Of a stretch of DNA of 64,000 bases, positions 1-11,600 are shown piece by piece. This DNA is from Podocnemis expansa (taxonomy: Eukaryota > Chordata > Testudines > Podocnemididae), in NCBI GenBank assembly GCA_007922195.1, contig ML682067.1:4987996-5051995 (forward strand), given 5' to 3'. The position numbers were made by a program, and so were the translations under genes. The stretch's first letter is position 1. Each line of letters opens with the position of its first letter. The notes beneath the pieces were generated by a model. It worked only from the letters and a program-made list of their open reading frames with translations. It was not told the DNA's origin and did not search any database.

Positions 1-513
1 CAGCACTTGAAGCCCAGTGAAGCAGGCATGCCTTGAGTTATAGCAGTTCCACTCTAATAGCGAATACCAGCTGTGTTAAGGGGTATTGAAACTTAAAGTA
101 AAAAGGGGGAAAAAAATTTATTTTAATTTTTTTTAAAAACATAGATGGGGAAAAAGAGATAAGTAAGCCTAAGTACAACACTAAAGATTAAATTATTTTA
201 AATAATAAGAATAGCTATCAGTCTCAACACTGCTCTGTCTTGGACTGAAGATAGTGGAGAAGGAACTGGGGTGGGGTGTGTCTGGCTGCACGGCAGCAGA
301 TAGGCACTGACAATGGCACAAGACTGGGAGAACATATGTGTGGCCATGACAGGTACAGCTGCTGAATTTTTCTGATCAGAGGTCCAGAAGTGGAGCATCC
401 AAAGGGACACTCATTGAAGAAGTGTGATATCCTGGTATCTATGGTGAACAGGTCATCCCTTCTGCTTAGAATTCTTGCATTAATTTAGCATATTTGGTTT
501 AAACTGTCCCTTT

Positions 514-518
<5 letters not shown>

Positions 519-548
<30 letters not shown>
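519..548. repeat. Poly-T tract
   Basis: An uninterrupted run of 30 T, in the last intron in view. It may be the A-tail of a minus-strand retroposon, but no retroposon body is recognisable beside it. Confidence 0.8.
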
Positions 549-552
<4 letters not shown>

Positions 553-1843
553 TTAATAAATATTCCTCACGGAGCATTCTGCATAACTGTATCCCCTCCT
601 TCAGCCAGTCCTCCCCCTAATCTCACTGGACTCAAGTTTATTAAGAGGAAGTTTTTGTTAGACTTACTGTAAGCCAAAAGAAACTGACTGTTTAAGGCTG
701 ACTCGAACACTTATCCCAAGAATGAGTCCACCAGAAACAGGGGAGGGAAATGAAATTGTGCAAGTTATTTAAATGATGTTTTCTCAACAAGAGACAGCCA
801 AATAATTTAGTGTCAAAACAACTTAATCTTGATTGACTGTTTAAATGCTCTTGATTTTTCTGCAAAATATTAAAAGAATGTTTCAAGTCCATTTTATTAA
901 CAGAATTTCTCTGAAATAGATATGTAGACCTCAGAAGCACAACAACAAGATGATTACTTTGTGACCCTTTTAATGGAAGCCCAAAATCACCCATTAAAGG
1001 CAAAGTTTTCTACTAAAGGATAAGCATCTCAAACATGGAGTTTCCCTCTAGATCTACTTATGGATAATTGCTATTAATTATCAACAGTAAAAACAGTTGC
1101 AGAGAGAAGGAGGGATTGTAATGCTTTTCATGATTTATCATTTTATAAAGGTCAATTCTACTGTTACCAGAAAACCTGCTGCTGAAATCACCTTTGCTAT
1201 GTTTGCTTTTGAGAGATAATAATAAAGATATAAAATAGTATATTTGGATCATACATATTGTATTCTAGATTTTTAATAGATTGAGAAAAAATGAAGCATG
1301 ATCATTTATGTTTTGCAGCCATTTTATTAATTTCAGATATAAAGAAAACACCATGAACACTAAAGTTTTTCAAGTGACAAGCAAGCAATATTAATTTTAA
1401 TATGTAATAGCTCATGAAAAGCGTAGAAGAATCATAATAAAACATCTACGAAAAACCCCCAAAGCCACACAGTCACATGAAGTTCACATTAAACACCAAA
1501 AAATCATTTCTATGAGTTCTAATAAAATGGAAAAATCCAAATGGTCTGAATACACATTAATAGTGCTATGTGAGAACTAAATGTCCCTCTAGATTTGCAC
1601 GGAGATGAACAGCCAAACATTAAGACTTGTGCCCTGTCTTTCAAACTCAGTTTAGGTATTACTAGCTGTAATAAGTCAATATCTAGACTCCCCTTTTCTA
1701 GCTAAGGGTATTGGTTACCTTTTAATATAAATTGGTAAATAATTTCTATATTTGTTCTTTAAAACACTTCACCTAGTAAAAACATCACTGAATGTAAGCC
1801 TGTGTGGGTGGGTGGGGTCCAGTGAGCAAATGAACACACACAG

Positions 1844-2327
1844 AACAAACAAGGAGTCTAGTGGCACTTTTAAAGACTAACATTTTTACATATCACGCAA
1901 GCTTCCATGCAAGAAAATCCCATTTCATTTGATGCTTGAAGATGGAGAAGCACAGATAAATGCGAGGAAAATAAACACAAGGTAGTGTAAGTCACAGGAT
2001 CAGAACAGACTGTTACAGCAAAGCAATGAAGTTGATTCAGATGGTGGACAGCAGCATATTAAAAGTAATGCCAAGTAATTTTACTTCCCTTTTTCTCTTA
2101 CCTCCCTCCAATATGCTGTTCTCCACTGTCTGAATCTAAACAACTGCATTGGTTTGCTGTAACAGGCTGGCCTGATCCTAAGACTTATACTTTCCTGCAT
2201 TTATTTTCCTCCCATTCTGTAAGTTCCCCCCTTCAAAGCATCTGATAAATAACTTTGCCAGGCTTTGTAAATGCCAGTAGATTCCTTGTTTGTTTTGCTG
2301 AACTAAATGAACATGGCTATCCCTCTG
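1844..2327. repeat. Palindromic repeat element, two tail-to-tail copies
   Basis: A plus-oriented copy (about 1846-2055, GGAGTCTAGTGGCAC onward) is followed by a minus-oriented one (about 2105-2327, ending in a tRNA-like head read on minus). The inner arms, such as GAGGAAAATAAA and TGTTACAGCAAA, recur in reverse complement. The unit is flanked by a CA-rich repeat, GAACACACACAG at 1832-1843 and its longer version at 2328-2343, consistent with a target-site duplication. Confidence 0.75.
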
Positions 2328-2441
2328 GAACACACACACACAGCACACTTATAGATTATCTAGCATAAAGATCAGAGAAGTAAAGTAGTAAGACATTTAT
2401 AAACATACTCCCACAACTTTAAGTAATAAAGTTGCATTTAC

Positions 2442-2632
2442 CTTCTGGTGAATAAAAAGTCTTCAAATGTGTTGGCTAGTTCTGGCCACATACTGTCAAA
2501 TTTTCCAGAAGAAGCATGCTGCCTTGCAACTGGCAGTCCAATAGAAAGAACTTTAATAAGAGAAGATACCGCTAATTTCCATGTGCTTTCAGAAGGGCAG
2601 GCATACTTCAAGCTCAGAGGTATCCTTAGTGT
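2442..2632 (-). CDS. MON2: MON2 window exon 23 (last in window)
   Basis: 191 nt: [63 protein letters not shown] plus AG. The acceptor is CTTCACAG and the donor GTAAAT. The next exon (human IPPDNLSIQEF region) is not found in 1-2441, so it lies outside. Confidence 0.96.
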
Positions 2633-5600
2633 CTGTGAAGAGAAAGTTCAAATAAACTTCTGACTTCCTTCAAGTAAGAAATCTGAGACAGACATCTATG
2701 GTAAAGAAAATCTCTTCAGAAGATCTCTACAGATACATTGTAAAGAAAATGGTGTATTTCCCTTCCTTTTTTGCTGGAACTTGGGATACTATCTTATAAA
2801 TGTAATATTAAGATTATTCATTCTATGTCAACTCACTAAAGCACAGATCTGATTAACTGAATACAAGGTTAGAAACATTAACAGTTAATCCATTAGCAGT
2901 TACACTGGAAAATTACCTGCTACTTTTCATTTTCTATATTATATCATCTCTGCTAATCTTGACAAATGGATGGATCTTCCCACTGCAGATAAACTGGGGG
3001 ACAGGTGGGAGGTGGACGGTTCGTCAATGAGGGGACTCTGGGGGGCCCTTTCTATCTTGGAAGCTATTGTAGCTTCCTGAATTGTGGAGACACCAATCTG
3101 AAGAAAAGGCCATAACGAATTCAACTTTCTTGCAAAATGTAAAAAGAAATATATATACCAGCTATAGCATCTAGTCATTACTAAAAATAAGAATAGCTAT
3201 ATATAGCATCTAGTCATTACTAAAAATAAGAAAAACAAAACAAGAAGTCCTGTGTCACTTAAACACTAACAAATTTATTTATTGCATGAGCTTTCGTGGG
3301 AGAAAAATCCCACTTCATCATGAAGTGGCATCTTCTCCCGTGAAAGCTCATGCAATAAATACATTTTTAGTCTTCAAGTGCCACAGGACTCCTTGTTTGT
3401 TTTACTGAACTAGACTAATACAGCTGCCCCTTTGGAACTTAAAAATAAGAGTAGACAAAGCTTTAAAAGGCCAACCAACTGCTCAAGGCGGGATAGAGTA
3501 GCAGAGTTGCGAGTCTAAGAAACAAAATGAGCAAAGATAAGATTTTTCACTCTTGATTATAATACCTTTGCTGATCCCAGGGAGTGGGAAAATAGCGAGT
3601 AATGAAACAATTTAAGAAGGAACAGACAGAAAGGAATTGGAAGGCTGGAAGGTGAAAGCAGTCCTGCCAAGTAAACAGGAAGTTGTTTCAGAGATCAACT
3701 TGAGAACCATTCTGCCACAGTATCAGCTGTAGAATCCTGAATATTAAGTCAGTAGTGCCTTGCAAACACAGAAATGACACAGAGGATGACATTACTGCTT
3801 TAAAGGTTTCTCCTGAAAATGGCTAAAGTCCTCTCTGCCCAGGAACTAGTCACATATCTGGTGAAACTATCAAGAATGTATTCCAAAAGGCTTTGTATGT
3901 TTCAATGATACAACACATCACACACAATTTTCAGAATCACCTAGGGTTGTGTTGTTTGCTCGAATTAAGTCAATAGTTAAACTCCCATTAATTTCAGTGA
4001 AAGCAACTATGCAATGCTGAATGCTTTTGAAAATCCCACTCTTTGTCTAATTCATCTGGGAGATTTCATTCTTAAACCACAAAGGGAAAAAGATAAACAG
4101 TGAATGACTTCTTGATGTAATATGTGTTTACAAAATTTTTTGAGAGCTATAGTACTGTGGTTGTGTAATAACTGTATCACTATAAAATATACTGGAGAAA
4201 ATTATGTGGAACTGTAAAAAAAGATAGCTAAAATTGGATATCATCCCAAACAAATTACAAAATTCACAAGTGCAAAGGCTGGGATCAAAATTCTAAAAAA
4301 CAATTGCAGAATCTTAGACTAAATCCATTTTTAGGATTTACCACTGTCAGAGGCAGAGGACTTCTAAAAGTCAAGCAGCACTATTTTTATGTACATAAAT
4401 ATGGATTTAGAAACCAATCTTTAGACATCCATATTTTTAATTTTTTAAACTTTTGTCAAAATCTATTGCATGCTTGGGTTACCACATAGCCAAACTTATG
4501 AACAGAGTCATGTGATCTCAGTTGCATTACTTCCCTAAACGCTAGTCAACAGCTTTTGACACCAAAAATGACCTAGTGCTTAACCCCTGCCTACGGCAGT
4601 CATAAAACTTCAGATCTGGAATTCCAACTAAAGTTTGAGAATTATTACAGGGAAAAAAATATTGTCTTAGAATTATTATATTTGTATTCCAGCAAACAAC
4701 TCAACACACAAACTTAACAAGTATAAATTTAAACGAGTGTTCTTGTTTCAGTCCAATAAGTTTAAAGAATTCATACTGTGATCATCTGGAGAATCTGTTT
4801 ATAAACTTATGAATTTACGTTGATGCTGTTATACTGATGCATCATTAAATGTGTATGTAATCCACCATCTGCTTTAGGGTATCATTACATATTATTGATA
4901 CTTAGGTTTACAGCAGCGTGTACAGACTGAGACTTTAATTGACTCAGATCTGTCCCAGAATTCCCTGTTCTTTCAATTCTCTCTTTCCTGATCTGCTGCT
5001 CCTTTGTCACATCACCAGGAAGCTTCTCCCCTGCTTGCAGCCCCAGGAAGGTTTGATCTCCATTTTCCGGTTAGTAACCTCAGCAGCACATCAGGCAAGT
5101 GAGATGTGCACAGACTGCTGGGGGTGCTAGACCATGCTGGGGATCAGGGGAAGGGGTTAAAATGTAAGGTGGAGACAGAGCACTCGGGGGGTTGGGGGGC
5201 CATCCAACCACAGGCTACTGGGAGTGGTGTGTGCAGAGGATGTCCTGGCTGCATGGTGGGTGTAGAGGCTGGGGTTTGCGGGGATCTGGGGTTTGGGTCT
5301 CAGTTGTGAGTGGTGTTTGAGAGCTGAGCTGCCTGGGATTCCTCCCACGTTCAAAGCTGCTGTCGCTACATACCTTTGTAGGGTGGAGTATGCACCACAG
5401 CCTGCTCCTAGCTGCACTCCTGGAAACCAGAGTTGTAAGGGGCCTGGGGGGGGGGGGATGGACTAAAGAGGGAAGAGGAGAAGGTGAAGGGGCCAGGACA
5501 GGATAGGAGTGGGCGCGGACAGCGGGTGGCTGGGGGGTAGATGATGAGATGCAGGAGTCTCAGGACAGGGAGGTTAGGGGCTGGGGGAAGTAGGTGGATG

Positions 5601-8600
5601 TGAGTTGGGGGGGGGGGGAGACTCTAAGTGAAGGGGGCTGTGTGGGTAGGGTAGGGCAAGCTGCCCTCACACCAGAGGAAGTGCTGGACATGCACCACAG
5701 ACTCTCCCCAACTCTGAAGGGTGCTGCTGCTGCTAGAGTAGAAGGGGAGAGTGAGACATGAACCCACAGCCTCTACCATAGGGTGCTGCCAGTGTTGGGA
5801 GGGCACCAATACAAGTACAGCTCCCCAGATGCCAGAGACTCCAGTCTCCTGTCTCCAGACCGGCTGGTGGCTGGCCAGGGGCCCCACATCATCTTATCAT
5901 GCTAAGACCACAAGGGTGTTAATCTGGCCCTGCCCCTAGCATTTTCAGCAGCAACATTTGGCTGAAAGTATGTGGGAATAGGGGGGACTGTTTCTTTCAG
6001 TGGCACGGGCCACTCGAACCCATAGTCAAAAGTAGAGGGGGGGGAGCCTTGGCAGCAGGGGAGCTTCAGTGTGTCATGCAAAGCCATGTCACAACCCTCC
6101 AAAGGTTGAGAATTCCTGGCCTAGAGCATCCCAAAAGACAAGAAGAGTCATTTTTAAAATAACTTCAATAACCAAGTATTCTGAATGTCACAACGGGGAT
6201 GACCTCCAAGAAATTGGAGGAGTGCAGGTAAGGAACAGTATGAGATGCTTTGCATTGCATTAGCTAACCAAAGAATGTAAAAATTTTTTTTGCTCGTTAC
6301 AGGGGATTCATCGACCTTGGGACACGACACTCCCACTGACTGCCTCAGCCTGCTCATAAACAAGTAGTGTAAATCGTAGGATGACATATTCTCTGAGCTC
6401 ATACACTCCTCCAGGGTGATGGAGACTAACCTCAGAGCATGGCAGCTCTCTCTGTCTGAGAAACTGCAGTTTGGCATGGAGGACAAGAGAGTGGCACAGC
6501 CCAGGACTATGAAATGTGGAATCTGCCCAACATGCTGCAGTGCCTTCAGGAAAAACATCATCAGACAGGGTCCCCTACAGGTCCTGGAGATCACACCACA
6601 AATTGTGGTATCTGGTCTCACCCACCGCTGATCAAGGAGCCGGAGGTCAGGGTGCAATATGTGGTTGTCTCCACATCACTGTCTGCAGCCAGAGCTTTGA
6701 AAGGAACCCTTTAAGAGACGCAATGTCAAGGTCCCAGCCCGCCTCAACTGCCAGCCCAGAAATGTGAACACAATAAAGCAATACTTGTTTCAAACGTGTG
6801 TGTGTTTATTTTTGGTGCCATGACACAATGCCTTGTGGGCGACTGACAGAGGCGGGGAGGTCAGGGAGTCTGAGTGAGATGGGGAGAATGAGTGCACAGG
6901 GACAGAAGGCTCAGACATCACTGCTACCCAGGGCAAAACCCCACCCTTGACCCCTAGCCTTGCTTGGCCCCCAAATAAAGCATCTCCCAGCAATGCTCAC
7001 CCCCTGAATCCACCACCCTGGCCATGCAAGTCCCCCACATCCACACACCCATCACACTTACATGTTGCCAAGGCCCACTTAGTCTGCCCCTCCTCACATG
7101 CCCACTGACCTTGAGCCGAATCCCTGGCCTGCTGATGAGGGATCCTGTGCAATCCGCACCCCACACAGCAGGATCCCACCAAGGGGACCCTGCCGTGCAA
7201 CCCCCCATCCAGCTCCGGGTCCTCCCTCCACCACTGTAGACCTCTAACCTGCATCAGGCTCAGGGCTCCCCTCCCCCTAAATCTGAGATCCCTCCCTTGC
7301 CACCAGGGACCCTGCAGCCCATACCCAGCTCTGGGCTTCCAACCCCAGGGCCCTACGCCTGCTGCCACCCCAGCTCTTTCGCTCCCCACTGGGGTCACTA
7401 CATATTGCAGTGCAGACCACACCACCTGAGCTGGAGAGGGAGGGGCTAAAATTTTTTCTGCCATGGCTAGGTGATGCAGCAGTGGGGGCTAGCAGCTCTT
7501 CTCTCACTGCTACTGACAGATCTCAGCTCAGGGCAGCAGAGACAGGCTGTGGAGCCGAATCCCTGGAACAGGCAGCAGCCCCACGGTTGGATAAGTGCCC
7601 TTGGTGGGCCAGATACAGCCCTCCTCCCCCCTCAGTCTGGAAGTTTGACACCCCTAGAAAAAACCTAGATGTGAATGAAACAAACACTGTGGAGGAGCTG
7701 AGCAGGCTCCATCCCTGCAGCAGATATACATGGCAGGAAAATCATTTCTTGTTTCTCTGTGAGAAGGGGGGAGGGGAGCATTGCATCATGGAAGGACAGC
7801 TGACTTCCCACAACACCCAGTGCTTCACTGCACCCTACCCACAACAGCCAGCAGCAGGGACGCAAGATGCCAGAGCATGGAGTGAAGTGTGGCCATTCCC
7901 CTCCAGTTTTATTATTTTGTTTTCTCAATGTCAACATTAGATGGAGCCCAAGCGTAGATATACCCTCAGAGAAAGTACTCACAGGAAGAACAGATTTCTA
8001 GAGACAGAGGAGACCTCTCTGACAGGAGGATTAGCCAAGATAAAAGGTGGCTGACTTGAGGAGAAAGACTCCATGATTTGGAAGAGAAGCCTGAGGAGGA
8101 GTGGAGTTCAAGACACGAGACTTAGAACCTCAAAAGCAACACTCATCCAATTTGTGAGGAACAGTCCAGAATAATAAGGAGGTGAGCCAGAAAATACACA
8201 GGTTTCTTTTTCCTTAAAACTACATATGTATATTGTTCATGCTGTATAAAACAAAGAGTGATTGGTATTGGAATCTTTGCAAATTCTATGTGATAAGTGA
8301 AGCACATAACATGTGTGCCTGAAGTGGGAAACCATAAGCGTGCTACAGGGCTGGAAAGTGTGCTTAAGCCAGTGGGGATTCTGGAGAAGCTGGCACCAGT
8401 CACAGGGCTTGGACGGGTAGACTGCACTATCTCAGCTTTCAGAAGGTGGTGCCAGATGGAGGATTTATACACTGGATGTGTGTCTAGAGATTCAAAAGAC
8501 AGAGGAAGTGCCCAGGCTCTGATCAGGATCAGGAAATTAGAACACACAGCCCCAGCATGTGGACACAAGTCTGTAGCCTCTGAGTATGCAGCAGGGAAAG

Positions 8601-11600
8601 CTTTCCCAAGGTTGTGACATACAAGACCTCCCTTAATCTCCTACCCAAGTTCTTAAAACACCAATTTGTTTGTCTAAAGTCTAAAGCTTTGTAGAAAGAT
8701 TTCTAAGTAGTACTATCTACACTGCTCCCTAATGGCTCCAAATAAAAAGTCATTACTTCAGTTCATAAACAGAATACAAACTTTTTACCTTAATAATGTT
8801 CTGAAGAACCTTCTCATTAACTACAGCCTTGTGGCAAGCAGTCTTTTGGTATAAATCCACCACAACTTCCAAAGATCGTTCAGCAAATGGTACATAATTC
8901 AATGCTACCCATTCTGCCTAGAAAAATAAAATTAGTACACTACTGAAGGAAACATGGAAAAACACTAGTTACACAATAAAAAAACACTTTACATTTACCT
9001 GTTGTTTTAATGCATGCAAGATTCCCAAGAATACATTTAATAATGTAACTGTTTGGCCCAAACAAAAAATAATTAAAAAACACATAACACTCTGAGTAAC
9101 AAAATGTGAAGTAGATTTGATAGGATTAAATTTAGTAGGTCAAATGTTGTATTTTCCAGAAAACTACTAAATTAAGACAATCTTTAAGGAAATTTAACTC
9201 ACCGGCGCAAATAGTTGTATCTAGTGTGATTCCATTATGTAGCAGGACAAACAGAATAAGAAGAATTAATACATATATAACAATTTCCTCAAATTATATA
9301 AGATTATATTTTCATGTTCATTGAAAACCATCAACATGAGCACAGATTTAAAGAAATTTTTATCATGTTCTGTTTTCTCACACTACAAGATTCAAAAATT
9401 GCCCACTACTGTGGAAGAACTTTTCTAAATACCTAGTAATCTTGTTTAAGTCACATTAAAATTTTAACATAAAATAAAGCAAGATAATTAATCTGGATCC
9501 CCTGGGAAAATTCAGCTTCATTCTGTTTGATATCCATTCAAGACTTTTTCTGTAGGGAGGAACTGAAAGCATCAGGTGGGGGGGGGGAGTACAGTGGGAA
9601 GAGAGGATGAAAATGACTGCCAAAACTGAATAATCATAATTAATAGATCGTACAAGCTGTACAGACAGATTCTGCAGACTGGGACAAAACAGATGTCTCT
9701 TGGTAATTGACATCCATCTGAGACTGAACTAACTGTTCACAAGATGTCATATTCAAAACAGAACAGGTATGAAGTCTAAGACATTACCTGATTATATTTT
9801 GCATTTGCAATGTGTTTCATTTCCAGCTGTCCATATTGTGGTGGTTTACAGGAAAATTCTACAAATGCCAGTAGCTGATCAAAGATTGCTGGATACATGA
9901 TCTGCATGTTTTCTGAACCTACACATATGGCCTATAAAAAAACAAAAGCCATATATAACATAATGATTACCCATGAAATTGCAGCAAGAATTGCACCAAT
10001 ATTAAGAGCATTTAAAGAGAAAGTACGACTCTCAGGAAATCTAGAATATACCTTACAAACATAAATGCAAATTTATCCACATTTCTTGGCCATCTTTGCC
10101 TATTATGGTAACTTTGTTTAATCCATGTTTGTTCTTGCTATATTATCATGATATTAAATCTCTGAGACTATCAAATCAATGTTATGACAACAGATTTATA
10201 GCATAAATACACAATTATTGTAGAATCAAGCAGAAATTGGAGTTGGGAAATACGATACTCTGTACTAGGTCACAGTAGCAAAATTATTTTTGTGTAGGTT
10301 TTCTTGTCTGATGACTTGTGCTACAATATTCTGAAATTGTACTTTGAGGAACATTTAAGACTGCAAGAAGCTATCACAAGGCTTTAATTGGTAGTTCAGA
10401 AATGGTATACTATAAGAAATGTACATCAAATGAGGGCCGAACAAGATTTCAACAGAACAGAGAATCATAATATAGCTTTACAATACAAGGCTTCCTAATT
10501 AGGAAATACTTAGGAGATGTCAGTGGAACAGAACAGGATGACAACTTCTTGCTATGTGAATTCAGGAGCAAAGCTAAACATTTATTTTCAAAGCAGAAGC
10601 CAATGAGCCTATAAATGACTCCAATAATTAAGAATTAACCAAGAAACAAAAATAGGATTATCAGATTTTTATAACAACTTATTCCCCCACCCCCCACACA
10701 CACACACCCACCCCCCCGGGGATCACTGGAACCTACAAAGCAAGAAGGACAGAATACTCCATGAAACAGATGTTTAACTAGACTTAAGAACCAAGTTCAC
10801 TTGGCAGCACTGGGCAATAGTTTCCATAACATGTATCTTGAGAGAATGTACACAACATTAATGAAATCCACATACTTTGTGAAAGCAGGACAGAATCGTG
10901 ACTATGGATTCTTTTCACACTATAACAGGTAATTTGAATTTACTCTCCATGTGCTGTTTCCTAGAGTCTGAATCTTTACAAATGCTCTGATTTGCTGTTG
11001 CAGTACGATCGGATCCCATTTCTTACACTTCCCTGCATTTATTTTCATCCCATTCTGTAAGTTCCCCCTCTTCAAAGCATCTGATGAAGTGGGATTTTCT
11101 GCCATGAAAGCTCATGCAATAAATAAATCTGTTAGTCTTTAAGTGCCATGAAATTCCTTGGATTTTTTTTTTTTTTTTTTTTTTGCTTTGCTAGACTGAC
11201 ACAGCTGCTCCTTTGATACTTTGGCTCAATGTCCAAAAATCTATCAAAGGTTCTGCAGTGGAGAACTGGACTGTACTTTAAAATAATCCGAACAGATATC
11301 ATCAAAGATATCAGAAACCATAAAGCAGTCTTTCAGAGTCTGACCATGTATGTAAATAATCTGCAGCATTTTTAAGATTTCCATATAAGAAATAACTCTT
11401 ATACCATCACAGGCTACCATATTTCATCCAGATGTCCCTATATTAAGCCTGTTACTTTAGTCAGCTATAGCAAGTAGGAAACTAAACTGTTGAGCACCAC
11501 AAGCAAAAGGAACAGACAAGACCACAAGTGCCATCAGTGCTTGAGGCCCTTAAGTAGTAGGGAACTGATCAGGTAAGGCATGCCCAGATGATCCCACTAG

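Larger units (their letters stand above)
1..2441 (-). other. MON2 intron after exon 23 (partial)
   Basis: AT-rich. It holds a poly-T run at 519-548 and the paired inverted element at 1844-2327. I see no exon and no other gene in 1-1830. Confidence 0.8.
2633..8788 (-). other. MON2 intron between exons 22 and 23 (6.2 kb)
   Basis: It contains the tandem duplication at 3163-3232, the hairpin element at 3232-3439 and a GC-rich, G-run-rich stretch (about 5100-5920). It also has a transcript-like remnant at about 6120-6790 and short hAT-like termini near 6090-6119 (AAAGGTTGAGAATTCCTGG) and 7630-7653 (AAGTTTGACACCCCTAG). Nothing recognised in 3450-4900 or 7950-8780. Confidence 0.75.
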
